Shown: positions 1 through 9,152 of the stretch, piece by piece
How the letters are laid out: each line of letters begins with the position of its first letter
Position numbering within the stretch: position 1 is the stretch's first letter
Source of the DNA: Gemmatimonadota bacterium
Lineage (GTDB): Bacteria > Latescibacterota > UBA2968 > UBA8231
DNA: 64,000 nt
Assembly (NCBI GenBank): GCA_009840005.1
Contig: VXOR01000097.1
Coordinates: 54,488-118,487 of the forward strand
Reading direction: 5' to 3'
Notes under the pieces: generated by a model
What the model was told of the DNA's origin: nothing
Databases searched by the model: none
The model's input: the letters and a program-made list of their open reading frames with translations, nothing else
Made by a program: the position numbers and the translations under genes

Positions 1-113
1 GAAGTTGCCATCTCAGTGCATACGAATTCACTTACCACTCATCACTCACCACTAAGCTGAAGTTGCCATCTCAGTGCATACGAATTCACTTACCACTCAT
101 CACTCACCACTAA
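1..113. repeat. Tandem direct repeat, 58-bp period
   Basis: Two identical 55-bp copies (1-55 and 59-113) are separated by GCT. Each copy begins GAAGTTGCCATCTCAGTGCA and ends with the low-complexity segment ACTCATCACTCACCACTAA. The second copy stops one base before the ATG of the helicase gene, so the repeat occupies its whole visible leader. Further copies may lie left of the window. No ribosome binding site is recognisable inside the copy next to the start. Confidence 0.9.
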
Positions 114-114
114 C

Positions 115-3100
115 ATGCAATCGTTAGCAGAGAAACTAGAAGTCAGCCGGTCGGAATTATTGGATATGGGCCTGCGTGGCAATACGCTGCTCAACTTTCG
201 TCTCGGTGCGAAAGCGCTTGAAGTGATCGACGAGAAGTCGAGAGAGGTGTTTCGGATATTGGTCACTGAGCAAAAACCCATGTCATTTATTTCAGTGCCC
301 GAGTCGCTGGAGGACGAAGGCGAGCAGCAAGCACCTAAAGGTGCGGATGTGCAAAATTCGCTTTTTGGCGCATCGCCGGAGGACGAAAGCGAACAGCAAA
401 CACTGCACCAAATTTTGGAGGACCAATACGCAGACCGCCGCCATACCGACAATCGCCTGCAAACCAAACTCACCGCGGATGCGCTGGATAAAAGCCTACT
501 GAAGATCAGCACAGAGGCCGAGAGCTACTACCAAGAGCAGGGCGTTGATCTCTTGTATTTGGCCTTGGGCTTCTTGACTTGGTATGAACACGAAAGCTCT
601 TCCACGCCCCGCAAAGCACCGCTCGTATTGGTACCGGTCGCTTTGGAGCGCAGCAGTGCGAGAGCAAGCTACAAGGTGGCATACACCCAAGCTGATCTCG
701 GCCCGAATCTGACGCTCGCCAACAAATTAAAAAGCGAGTTCGAGATAACGCTGCCGGAGTTCGGAGAAGAGTTGGACATTGATGGGTACTTAAAAGAAGT
801 GGCCGATAGCGTTGATCATCAACCGCGCTGGCAGGTGCAGGCAGATGAAATCGCGCTCGGATTTTTTTCCTTTGGCAAGTTCCAGATGTATCAGGATTTA
901 GATCCGGATAATTGGCCCGAAGACCACAAGCCCTACGACCACGAGGTATTGCAAAAATTGCTCGACGGCGGATTTGGGGGCGTCGGTGATGGATCGCTCT
1001 CAACGCCGAGTGAAGAGACGTCCTCCGAGTTACTCGATTTTACAGATCTCCACTTTGTGTTGGATGCGGACTCCAGCCAAACACAAGCCGTTATGGCGGT
1101 GAAGCAAGACGCCAACCTAGTAATTCAAGGTCCTCCCGGTACGGGCAAATCGCAGACCATTGCCAATATCATCGCTGAAGCTCTTGCCGACAAAAAAACC
1201 GTACTCTTTGTAGCCGAAAAAATGGCTGCCCTAGAGGTGGTAAAACGTCGCCTCGACGAATGCCACTTGGGCGATGCCGTGCTGGAGCTTCACAGCCACA
1301 AGAGCAATAAGAGTGCCGTTCTGCAAGAACTAAGGCGCACGTTGGAACTCGGCCCCCCGGCCGTGGAGAGTCACGCGGCCAAAAAGCGTCGCCATGCCCA
1401 GCTACGCGAACAACTCGATGCGTATTGCCGCGAGGTGAACCGCCCCATCCTGACTTCGGGAACGAGCTATATAAATGCCCAAGGGCACCTCTTGAATCTG
1501 AAAGAAGAAGCTGGTGAGCGCGAACTGCCGGCATTGGATTTTGCCGAGTTCCGCCATTGGGACGGGGATGATTTTACAAATGCCTGCGCGAATGTGCGCG
1601 AACTGGTTGAACATTTAGAAGCGATGGGCACTCCGGCCCAGAACCCTTTTGCCCAATCGACTATAGAGCACATTTCACCGATTGAGCAAAACGAGGTGGT
1701 TACTTGCTTGACTAAAGCACTCGCATCGCTCAGCAACTGCTGGAAATTGGGTGACACCCTGTCCGAAGAGATGGGTCTAGACGGCCCAGAAGACCTCGCC
1801 AACATAAGGGCCATTTGCCGCGCTGGCGAGCGCGTGCTGAATGCACCGTCCTTGGAGGGAGTACAGCTAACCGCTTCGGATTGGAAACACCGCGGTGAGC
1901 AAATAGAGGCTCTGATCCAAGCCGGCGAAGAGATGACAGCGTTGCAAGACAAGTGGCGCGAGCAATTGATCGAGCAGGCTTGGCAGGCCAACCTGTTGAG
2001 TGTACGCCAAGCGTGGGCTACTACGGGCCGTCACTGGTGGCGTTTTATTTTTCCTAGCTTCCGCCGAGCCCAACGCACTCTGCAAGGTTTGGTGAAAGGC
2101 GAACTGCCAGCCGGTGCGGAAGCCTGCGTGGCACTCATCGACGACATTCTCAAACACCAAGCCCTGCGTGAGCCATACACCGAGCACGAGTGTTTGGGCG
2201 AAAGCCTGTTGGGGATACAATGGAAAGGGCCGCGTAGCGATTGGAGTTCACTGAAGGTACTTAGTGCCTATATCGTCGAGTTGCATAAAGAAGTGGGCGA
2301 GGACATGGTGCCGGAAGGCTTGCTAAAATTCTTGGAGAACGGCGGAAAACTCGAAGGCGGCGAAGAGCAGTTGGAGGCGCTTGAGCGCACCGCAGGCGAA
2401 CTGAAAGAGCTAATCGACGAGGTGAGCCAGCGTTTGGGGATGGAAGCGCGATCCATTGAAGAGCAACCGTTGGTTGCAATGGAAGACGAGCTCAATCATT
2501 GGCGCGACCAAATCGGCACCTTAGAGCAGATGGCGCGCTATAACCACCTGAGAAAAAAACTTTGCGCCAGCGAGTTGGAACAAATCGACCGATTGTCTTA
2601 CGACTGGACATGGCCACCAGCTTTGTTGCTGACATCCCTGAAGAAAGCCTATTACGAGGGCTTGGTGAATGAGGCCTATAACAAAAGCGAGACGCTCAAG
2701 CGGTTTAATCGAATGAGCCACGAAAGCGCCATCGTCGAATTTAGACGCTTAGATGAAGATTTGTTGTATCACGCCCAAGAAGAGCTGGTCTTGAAACACT
2801 ACCACAGCTTACCGGCGGCCAACGCTGCTGGCGAGATGGCGATTATTCGCCGCGAGATAAACAAGAAGCGCCGCCACATGCCGATTCGTCGGCTAATCAC
2901 CCAAGCCGGCCGCGCGATCCAGCAAATAAAGCCCGTGTTTATGATGAGCCCTATGTCGGTAGCGACCTACTTAGAGCAAGGGGCGTTGAACTTTGACTTG
3001 GTGGTATTTGACGAAGCGAGTCAAGTGAAAGTAGTGGATGCAATCGGCCCGATTCTGCGCGGTAAACAGGTTGTGGTGGTTGGAGACACGCGCCAGATGC

Positions 3101-4842
3101 CGCCGACGGACTTCTTTAATAAAGCCTTGGAGCTAGACGATGAAGAAAGTCAGACCGCCGACATTGAGAGTATTCTGAGTATGTTCTTGTCGCAAGGGGC
3201 ACCGGAGTCCATGCTGCGCTGGCACTATCGGAGCCGACACGATTCCCTAATTGCCGTTTCCAATCGGGAATTTTACGATGGCCGCTTGATGATCTTCCCC
3301 AGCCCCGGGGTGAATCCCTACGCCAAGGGTTTGACATTTAACCATCTGTCCGAGTCAGTGTATGAGCGCGGTAGTTCGCGCACTAACCCGATGGAGGCGT
3401 GCGCTGTAGCCGAGGCGGTCATGCGCCACGCCAAAGTGCATCCGGATATGACCTTGGGGGTGGTCGCGTTTTCGACGGCTCAACGCGATTGCATTTTGCT
3501 GGAAATCGAGCGGTTGCGGCGTCTAGATCCTAGTTGTGAGGAGTTTTTCACTACGAGCGCGCTAGAAGGCTTTTTCGTAAAAAACTTGGAGAACGTGCAG
3601 GGGGATGAGCGCGATGTGATTTTCATCAGCATTGGCTATGGCCGTACGGCCGCCGGCAACGTGAGCACGGGGTTTGGTCCGGTGAACCGCGAGGGCGGTG
3701 AGCGCCGCTTGAATGTGTTAATCACGCGCGCACGCTTGGCGATGGAGGTCTTTAGCAATTTTACGGCGGACGACATTAAAACCGAAAGCAATTCTCCGTT
3801 TGGGGTCCGCGCCTTGAAGAGCTTCTTGCACTACGCACAGACCGGTGAATTAGATCATCGCCATGAAACCGGGAAGGAGGCGGATTCGCCGTTTGAAGAG
3901 GCTGTAAGCGACGCCATTCGCCATCTAGGCTATGACATTGAGCCGCAAGTGGGTTCGGCAGGCTTCTATATTGACATTGCCGTGCGCGACCCCGAAAAGC
4001 CCGGCCGCTATATTTTGGCAGTAGAGTGCGACGGTGCGAGTTATCACAGCTCGGCAACGGCCCGCGACCGCGACCGTTTGCGCCAAAGCGTGCTAGAGGG
4101 ATTGGGCTGGCGCTTCCATCGCATTTGGAGTACCGACTGGTTCCGGGACCCCCATAAAGAAAGCGTGCGTCTCAAGGACTCTATTGACCAAGCGCTGCGC
4201 TTTTACGAGGCGGAAGAAACCCACACTGAGCAACCTCGTGTCGCAGAGCAGCCTAAGCGCATCGAGCGCGACGAGCCGACAGAAAACAACTTGCAGGCCG
4301 ACGCCTATGTGTTGGCCACGAGCGATTTGGGCATTGCTAATTTCGCTGAGATCCACGAGTTACCATTAAACAACGTCGCTCAAGCCATGCGCAAGGTAAT
4401 TGACATTGAAGGCCCCGTTCACCTGACAGAGGCGGCGCGGCGACTCGCTGAATCAGCCGGTTTTGCCCGAGTGGGTTCGCGAATGCTAGGGCATATAAAA
4501 CGGGCCGCCACGTACGGTCAAAGAAACGGGTTCCTCTACTTAGAAGGCGACTTCCTATTTGCCGATAGTGATAAGCCTGTACGGGTGCGCGACCGCTCGG
4601 ACATGCCCCCCACCGTTAAGAAAATCGAGCTGGTACCCGACGAGGAAGTTCAAGCGGCTCTGGTCACGGCAATACACGCAGCCTTTAGCATGTCGGAAGA
4701 AGAGGCCATTTCTGAGGCTCTATCGCTTATGGGCTTTCGCCGCGTAACGGCCAAAGCGAATCAGAAGGTAGGATCCGCGCTGAGAAAGCTGGTGCAGGAC
4801 GGCGCGGTAACAGTTGAGGGCGACAAGGTTTCAGTCGCTTGA
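115..4842 (+). CDS. Large SF1 helicase-nuclease fusion (DUF4011/DUF3320 type)
   Basis: A 1575-residue multidomain protein. The N-terminus resembles DUF4011. Walker A GPPGTGKS lies at about residues 339-346, the DEAS box at about 966-969 and GDTRQMPPT near 990, and a helicase motif VI-like LITRAR near 1203. The roughly 600 residues between Walker A and DEAS are probably helical insertions. A PD-(D/E)xK-like nuclease resembling REase_MTES_1575 follows (IDIAV near 1287, VECDG near 1303), and the C-terminal 150 residues resemble DUF3320. The role is probably DNA unwinding coupled to cleavage. Proteins of this architecture are often found in defence or accessory regions, but no partner defence gene is visible here. 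Its base composition seems more AT-rich than its neighbours, which may indicate transfer. It converges on recD2 with a 14-bp gap. The start abuts a direct repeat without a clear ribosome binding site. Confidence 0.85.
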   Translation: MQSLAEKLEVSRSELLDMGLRGNTLLNFRLGAKALEVIDEKSREVFRILVTEQKPMSFISVPESLEDEGEQQAPKGADVQNSLFGASPEDESEQQTLHQILEDQYADRRHTDNRLQTKLTADALDKSLLKISTEAESYYQEQGVDLLYLALGFLTWYEHESSSTPRKAPLVLVPVALERSSARASYKVAYTQADLGPNLTLANKLKSEFEITLPEFGEELDIDGYLKEVADSVDHQPRWQVQADEIALGFFSFGKFQMYQDLDPDNWPEDHKPYDHEVLQKLLDGGFGGVGDGSLSTPSEETSSELLDFTDLHFVLDADSSQTQAVMAVKQDANLVIQGPPGTGKSQTIANIIAEALADKKTVLFVAEKMAALEVVKRRLDECHLGDAVLELHSHKSNKSAVLQELRRTLELGPPAVESHAAKKRRHAQLREQLDAYCREVNRPILTSGTSYINAQGHLLNLKEEAGERELPALDFAEFRHWDGDDFTNACANVRELVEHLEAMGTPAQNPFAQSTIEHISPIEQNEVVTCLTKALASLSNCWKLGDTLSEEMGLDGPEDLANIRAICRAGERVLNAPSLEGVQLTASDWKHRGEQIEALIQAGEEMTALQDKWREQLIEQAWQANLLSVRQAWATTGRHWWRFIFPSFRRAQRTLQGLVKGELPAGAEACVALIDDILKHQALREPYTEHECLGESLLGIQWKGPRSDWSSLKVLSAYIVELHKEVGEDMVPEGLLKFLENGGKLEGGEEQLEALERTAGELKELIDEVSQRLGMEARSIEEQPLVAMEDELNHWRDQIGTLEQMARYNHLRKKLCASELEQIDRLSYDWTWPPALLLTSLKKAYYEGLVNEAYNKSETLKRFNRMSHESAIVEFRRLDEDLLYHAQEELVLKHYHSLPAANAAGEMAIIRREINKKRRHMPIRRLITQAGRAIQQIKPVFMMSPMSVATYLEQGALNFDLVVFDEASQVKVVDAIGPILRGKQVVVVGDTRQMPPTDFFNKALELDDEESQTADIESILSMFLSQGAPESMLRWHYRSRHDSLIAVSNREFYDGRLMIFPSPGVNPYAKGLTFNHLSESVYERGSSRTNPMEACAVAEAVMRHAKVHPDMTLGVVAFSTAQRDCILLEIERLRRLDPSCEEFFTTSALEGFFVKNLENVQGDERDVIFISIGYGRTAAGNVSTGFGPVNREGGERRLNVLITRARLAMEVFSNFTADDIKTESNSPFGVRALKSFLHYAQTGELDHRHETGKEADSPFEEAVSDAIRHLGYDIEPQVGSAGFYIDIAVRDPEKPGRYILAVECDGASYHSSATARDRDRLRQSVLEGLGWRFHRIWSTDWFRDPHKESVRLKDSIDQALRFYEAEETHTEQPRVAEQPKRIERDEPTENNLQADAYVLATSDLGIANFAEIHELPLNNVAQAMRKVIDIEGPVHLTEAARRLAESAGFARVGSRMLGHIKRAATYGQRNGFLYLEGDFLFADSDKPVRVRDRSDMPPTVKKIELVPDEEVQAALVTAIHAAFSMSEEEAISEALSLMGFRRVTAKANQKVGSALRKLVQDGAVTVEGDKVSVA

Positions 4843-4856
4843 GTATCCGCCGCGAA

Positions 4857-7031
4857 TCAATCGCTCGGCAGTGTTGATTCCAATGGGATAGCTTTTCCCG
4901 CTTCCAGTACCTCGCCGACCTCGCCGCGCAGCCGCTCTTTGAGCGTGGTGTAGCGCTGGGCGACCTTGTCGTTGGCAATGGCCAGCTTGAGGGCCTTGGA
5001 GGTGCCGACGATGACAATCATTTGCTTGGCGCGGGTAATTGCCGTGTAGAGCAGGTTGCGCTGGAGCATCACGTAGTGCTGCGTCGTCAGTGGCAGCACT
5101 ACCACGGGGAATTCCGACCCCTGAGAGCGATGGATGCTGATGGCGTAGGCGAGGGTTAGCTGGTCGAGATCGACTTGATCGTATTCCAAGGTGTAGTCAA
5201 AGCGCACGTAGAGCACCTGTTTTTCCGCATCGAGCCGCTCGATTGTGCCGATGTCGCCGTTAAAAACGCCCTTGTCGTAGTTGTTTTTGACCTGCATGAC
5301 CTTGTCGCCTACCCGGAACTCGGCCCCGCGATGGCTGTGTGCCTGTCCGTGCGGGTTGAGGCGTTGTTGCAGCCGCTGGTTGAGGTTGAGCGCGCCGGTC
5401 TCACCGCGGTACATGGGCGAAAGAACTTGGATGTCGTTGCGTTGATCCCATCCCCGATAGCTGGGCAGCCGCGCGGCGCACAACTCCTCCACTAGCTCGA
5501 CCACCCGCTCTGGGTTGCTTTCTTGGATGAAGTAGAAATCCGCGGCTGCATCGTTCTCGACGATGGGCATTTCGCCGCTGTTGATGCGGTGCGCGTTGCG
5601 GATGATGTGGCTCTTTTGGGCTTGGCGAAAAATCTGCGTCAGGCGCACCACCGGCACTTCGGCGGAGTCGATGATGTCGCGGAGCACGTTGCCTGGCCCC
5701 ACTGAGGGCAACTGATCGATGTCGCCGACTAGCACTAGCCGAACGTGGTCGGGTAGGGCGCGCAAGAGCGCGTTGAGCAGCACCACGTCGATCATGGAAG
5801 CCTCATCCACGATCAGGGCATCGACTTCGAGGAGGTCGTCGCGGCCTTTTTTGAATTGCCGCTCGCCCGGCTGAAATCCGAGCAGCCGATGAATGGTCTT
5901 GGCCTCGCGCCCGCTGGCCTCGCTCAGCCGCTTGGCGGCGCGGCCCGTAGGCGAGCACAGCGCGACCTTGAGGCCGCCTTCCTCCAACAGGTGCAAGATG
6001 CGCCGCGTGACCGTCGTCTTGCCGGTGCCCGGCCCGCCGGTTAGCACCAGTACCTTGCTGGTGGCGACCAGCTCCACGGCCTCTTTTTGTGCCGGAGCTA
6101 ATTCCAACTCGTCCTCAGCTTCTGCGGGCACAGCCAATTCTTCGACCGACGTGCCCAAAAGCCGCTTTAGCGACGATGCGGTGCCCACTTCGGCGCGGTG
6201 GAGTGGCGGCAGATAGTAGCGCAGATCTTCGGTGACCACGCCGTCAGTGGTGCGCAGGGCCTCCAATGCCGGCGGCAACAGCTCGGCGTTGATCTCCAAA
6301 ATTTCGACGGCTCGCTCCATCATTTCCACGGCCGGCAGGTAAACGTGGCCTTCGTCGGCTGCTTCGGAGAGCAGGTAGCGGATACCAGCTTGCACGCGCT
6401 CGGGTGCGTCGCGGCCTAGGCCTAAGCGCTGGGCAATGCGGTCGGCGATGCGGAAGCCAATCCCATCCACATCACGCTCTAGGCGATAGGGATCGCTGCG
6501 CACCTTGTGGATGGCCTCTTGGCCGTAGGTCTTGAAAATTTTTACCGCGTAGCCGGTGGTAATCCCGTGCGACTGCAAAAAGACCATCACGTCCTTGATT
6601 TGCCGCTGCTCGTCCCAAGCTGCGGCAATCAGCTCGACCTTCTTCTTGCCCAGCTTGGGTACTTCCGCTAGCCGTTGGGGATCCGCGTCGATGATGTCGA
6701 GCGTTTCCTCGCCAAAGTGCTCGACGATGCGCTTGGCCGACCTTGGCCCGATGCCCTTGATCAAACCGGATCCGAGGTACTTTTGCATGCCTTCGAGGGT
6801 CGAGGGATAAACGGACTTATAGCGCTCCACCTTGAGCTGTTTGCCGTATTTGGGATGATTGGTCCACACGCCTTCGACTTCGATGCTCTCGCCTTCTTGG
6901 ATGGAGGCAATTGCCCCCACGATTGCGATCCGCTCGCGTTGGCCCTCTACTACTAAGCGCGCAATGGTATAGCCGTTTTCCGGGTTGTGGTAGGTCAGGC
7001 GATCTATAAAGCCCTTATACGATTGGTTCAT
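4857..7031 (-). CDS. recD2: RecD2-type ATP-dependent DNA helicase
   Basis: 724 residues, normal for RecD2 (SF1B, 5'-3' helicase working without RecBC). The N-terminal OB-like region and helix-hairpin-helix segment (LIKGIGPRSAKRI, near residue 95) precede Walker A GGPGTGKTT near 335, Walker B IVDEASMID and the motif VGDIDQLPSVGPG. The C-terminal UvrD_C_2-like motif YAISIHRSQGSEFP is intact. No recB or recC is seen nearby, which fits RecD2 rather than RecD. It is the last gene of the minus-strand run, 9 bp after the PAP2-like gene, and converges on the helicase-nuclease gene. Confidence 0.95.
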   Translation of the reverse strand: MNQSYKGFIDRLTYHNPENGYTIARLVVEGQRERIAIVGAIASIQEGESIEVEGVWTNHPKYGKQLKVERYKSVYPSTLEGMQKYLGSGLIKGIGPRSAKRIVEHFGEETLDIIDADPQRLAEVPKLGKKKVELIAAAWDEQRQIKDVMVFLQSHGITTGYAVKIFKTYGQEAIHKVRSDPYRLERDVDGIGFRIADRIAQRLGLGRDAPERVQAGIRYLLSEAADEGHVYLPAVEMMERAVEILEINAELLPPALEALRTTDGVVTEDLRYYLPPLHRAEVGTASSLKRLLGTSVEELAVPAEAEDELELAPAQKEAVELVATSKVLVLTGGPGTGKTTVTRRILHLLEEGGLKVALCSPTGRAAKRLSEASGREAKTIHRLLGFQPGERQFKKGRDDLLEVDALIVDEASMIDVVLLNALLRALPDHVRLVLVGDIDQLPSVGPGNVLRDIIDSAEVPVVRLTQIFRQAQKSHIIRNAHRINSGEMPIVENDAAADFYFIQESNPERVVELVEELCAARLPSYRGWDQRNDIQVLSPMYRGETGALNLNQRLQQRLNPHGQAHSHRGAEFRVGDKVMQVKNNYDKGVFNGDIGTIERLDAEKQVLYVRFDYTLEYDQVDLDQLTLAYAISIHRSQGSEFPVVVLPLTTQHYVMLQRNLLYTAITRAKQMIVIVGTSKALKLAIANDKVAQRYTTLKERLRGEVGEVLEAGKAIPLESTLPSD

Positions 7032-7040
7032 GTGCTGCGC

Positions 7041-7676
7041 TCACCCTATGAAAGCACTGTACAGCAGGGCCGTACTCCCCGCGCCCAGCGCACCGCCCGC
7101 GCCGACCTGCATGGGAGTATGCGCCCGCAAGTAAAGCCGCGCCCAAGCGACGGCCGGCCAACTGAGTAAGAAGAGCCACGCCGCGCTACCGACGCTGATC
7201 AACAATACGCAGGTTGCTCCTCCGACACCAGCCGCGTGAATGCTGATCTTGTAGAAGCGATTGATCCACCAGACCAAGAGCGTGTTGACGACACCGGACG
7301 CGGCCGTGACCAGCATCAGGGGCGGAGCACCGATTCCGTAGAGGGCTGCACTCCCCAAGGCGTAACAAAGAGCGCCCAACAAGAGCAGGGTAGCGCGCTT
7401 GTTGCGGTCGTCTGTATAGGCTTTGTCGAGATACCCTGAGCGCACGAAGTGCCAGAGTAACAATCCGGGAAACAAGGAAAAGGTGCTGATCGCCACCGAG
7501 CCGGCGAGCCAGTCGCCCAGCACATGCGCTTGGACGCCGAAGACCAAGAGCGCCAACAGCGCGGGATTGAGCAAGTGGGAGAAAAAGTGTGCGACTAGGT
7601 GCAGACGAAAACAGGGACGAGCTAATTGCTCGCCCCTATTTAGAGGCCCTAACCAACCGCCCTGCTGGCGTCGCAC
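7041..7676 (-). CDS. PAP2-like lipid phosphatase family membrane protein
   Basis: 211 residues as drawn, with about six hydrophobic segments. PAP2-like landmarks are DDRNKR (motif 1 region), SIHAAG (motif 2, usually SGH) and ARLYLRAHTPMQVGAG (motif 3). The usual motif-3 aspartate is glutamine here, a variant I recall from PAP2-like proteins of Bacteroidetes type. A role in dephosphorylating a polyprenyl or other lipid phosphate is family inference. The start is doubtful. The only upstream ATG (7676) lies inside the MITE at 7642-7804, so the first dozen residues are encoded by the element. Homologous sequence seems to begin around RLHLVAHFFSHLLNP, near 7595, where only non-ATG starts such as TTG are available. 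Confidence 0.7.
   Translation of the reverse strand: MRRQQGGWLGPLNRGEQLARPCFRLHLVAHFFSHLLNPALLALLVFGVQAHVLGDWLAGSVAISTFSLFPGLLLWHFVRSGYLDKAYTDDRNKRATLLLLGALCYALGSAALYGIGAPPLMLVTAASGVVNTLLVWWINRFYKISIHAAGVGGATCVLLISVGSAAWLFLLSWPAVAWARLYLRAHTPMQVGAGGALGAGSTALLYSAFIG
7613..7640 (-). terminator. Hairpin, possible terminator after the PqqD-like gene
   Basis: On the minus strand, AGGGGCGAGC and GCTCGTCCCT pair (one G.T) around a short AATTA loop, followed by GTTTT. If the MITE is removed, this hairpin lies directly after the PqqD-like stop codon. It also resembles the G-rich palindromes at 39787 and 50170, so it may be a repeat instead. Confidence 0.45.
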
Positions 7677-7804
7677 GGTTGCGCCGACCGTGGCCGGCGT
7701 TACCCTCTGTCGGCATATTTTTCAAAATGCCTCCGTCGGGTGCCTTGGCCACGGCCTTGCTCGCTCGCGCTTGGGCCGACGCTGGGCGGTTGGTTAGGGC
7801 CTCT
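7642..7804. mobile_element. 163-bp MITE-like palindromic element with 5-bp target duplication
   Basis: Perfect 21-bp terminal inverted repeats (7642-7662, starting AGAGGCCCTAACC; 7784-7804) bound a 121-bp interior. The interior folds further around GGCAT...ATGCC (near 7711-7731). The element is flanked on both sides by TATTT (7637-7641 and 7805-7809), the expected target-site duplication. It encodes no transposase and is therefore non-autonomous. It lies between the PqqD-like stop codon and the hairpin at 7613. The right edge supplies the third base of that stop codon: TAA now, inferred TAG before insertion, so the protein is unchanged. Confidence 0.85.
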
Positions 7805-8235
7805 TATTTCTTTTGCCATTTTTTTCCGCTGGCCGCGCCGCGACCGGGCGGCCTCTCATCGCTTTCTAACACAAAGCCGATGAAGCGCTTCTGTCCAAGG
7901 GTCTTCAAATATTGGAGCAGGGAGACCTCGGCCTCCTTGCGATTGAGCTGATACTTGTAGCTGAGCTCTTCGATCATTCTGCCGACCGAGTTGCGGCCAT
8001 TGCACATCCGCCAGACCTCGCTACCGACCTCGTCGAGGGTGATCTTGCGCTGTCTGGGGATGTAGAAAAACTTGGACAGCAGCCGCACCCTCCAGGTCTC
8101 TTGGCGCTTTATTGAGACTTGGACCTCGCCGTTGTCGTTGTTTTCCCAGCGCAGGGACTCATTGCGCGTTGGCCGCGACGCTAGCATGGCGGCTCGGCTC
8201 AGCTTGGGTCCCTTGTTTTTTGATAAAATGCCCAT
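7804..8235 (-). CDS. PqqD-like small protein
   Basis: 143 residues. The segment from about residue 65 to 120 (ITLDEVGSEVWRMCNG, then a MIEELS helix and a final EAEVSLLQYLKTL helix) matches the winged-helix PqqD family. In RiPP pathways such domains bind precursor peptides. Here it stands without a radical-SAM enzyme or a recognisable precursor, so its partner is unknown. The start at 8235 is supported by AAGG six bases upstream of the ATG. The gene overlaps the end of the 330-residue gene by 77 bp in another frame, implying translational coupling. The stop codon sits on the edge of the MITE. Confidence 0.7.
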   Translation of the reverse strand: MGILSKNKGPKLSRAAMLASRPTRNESLRWENNDNGEVQVSIKRQETWRVRLLSKFFYIPRQRKITLDEVGSEVWRMCNGRNSVGRMIEELSYKYQLNRKEAEVSLLQYLKTLGQKRFIGFVLESDERPPGRGAASGKKWQKK

Positions 8236-9151
8236 CTACTACCTTGGCGACTAGATCGTCTGCTGCGTCTTTCTTGCGGTAGAGGTGCTCGACGATTGCG
8301 ATTTTGTCGATGCTGGTATCGCGCCAGACGCACCCCCGCATATACAGGCGCGGCCTTGGATTCATAAAGGGCAGGGGACGCAGCAACTGACGCCAGCGGC
8401 TGCGCGGCCGCCCATCGACGCGAATGCCCTCGTGTTCCTGCACGGCTTCTGGAGTAATGTTCACCACGAAGTCGCGCAATTGCTTTTTAAAAAAGACCGG
8501 ATACCAGTCTTGAATGTGCGCATCTTTGAGCATAATCCGGGCCATGCTCAACCGATGCACCTTCAGAACTTGTTTGCCGAGGGAAAACTCTAGCTCGATG
8601 TGACCCGACTTGAGGGAATGGCTTTGTAGCTTGAGGCCGTTGGGTGCGAAAAACCGCAAGCCGTACACGCTCCACAGATGCGCATCCTCGGCTTCTTGAT
8701 CGACGAGCGAGCTGAACACGGCCTCGGCTTGCTCGGGCAAAAACTCGTCTAGCTTGGCCAGCACTCGCAGGAGCACTACCCGCCCGGATTTCAAGGCGAG
8801 CGCTAGGTTGTACGCGCGGAAGTCGGCCTCCCAGATGAAAACCTCGTATTCGCGGCCTTCGAGGAACTTCTTGTTTTTGAGGAAGCGGGCGCGGCGCTGA
8901 ACCTCAAAGGGAGCATCGACCTTTTGGGCCTTTTTTTCCAGGTTGGCTAGGTAGCGATCTACCAACTCGGTCAGGCGCAGGGCCTCGCCACGGCCTTTGA
9001 GCCGCCGCCATTCGATCTCGGCGCGCACGATCTCGGCGTCGTCGAGGCGGGCATAGCCCTTTTCAAAGTCCCCGTCAACTCGGCCGAGGTTCCAATCGTC
9101 GGGCACGGACATCCGCAGCCCTTGCCAAGCGAAATCCACCCAGTCGCTCAT
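8159..9151 (-). CDS. Unknown protein of the OPT-like/M28-FtsX cluster
   Basis: 330 residues, no signal peptide and no membrane segment; I recognise no family with certainty. The N-terminal half is rich in charged residues and reads like a soluble alpha/beta protein (for example LRMSVPDDWNLG near residue 12). The C-terminal third is basic (RPRSRWRQLLRPLPFMNPRPR). It starts one base after the stop of the second OPT-like gene and overlaps the PqqD-like gene by 77 bp, so all three are probably translated together. The context suggests a cytoplasmic accessory factor for the membrane proteins. That function is inference only. Confidence 0.75.
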   Translation of the reverse strand: MSDWVDFAWQGLRMSVPDDWNLGRVDGDFEKGYARLDDAEIVRAEIEWRRLKGRGEALRLTELVDRYLANLEKKAQKVDAPFEVQRRARFLKNKKFLEGREYEVFIWEADFRAYNLALALKSGRVVLLRVLAKLDEFLPEQAEAVFSSLVDQEAEDAHLWSVYGLRFFAPNGLKLQSHSLKSGHIELEFSLGKQVLKVHRLSMARIMLKDAHIQDWYPVFFKKQLRDFVVNITPEAVQEHEGIRVDGRPRSRWRQLLRPLPFMNPRPRLYMRGCVWRDTSIDKIAIVEHLYRKKDAADDLVAKVVDGHFIKKQGTQAEPSRHASVAANAQ

Positions 9152-9152
9152 G

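Noticed and set aside
1..113. CRISPR array
   Set aside because: Only two copies with a 3-bp spacer between them; no cas genes.
7804..8235. PqqD-like protein as evidence of a RiPP pathway
   Set aside because: No radical-SAM enzyme, precursor peptide or RiPP protease is nearby; PqqD-like domains also occur alone.
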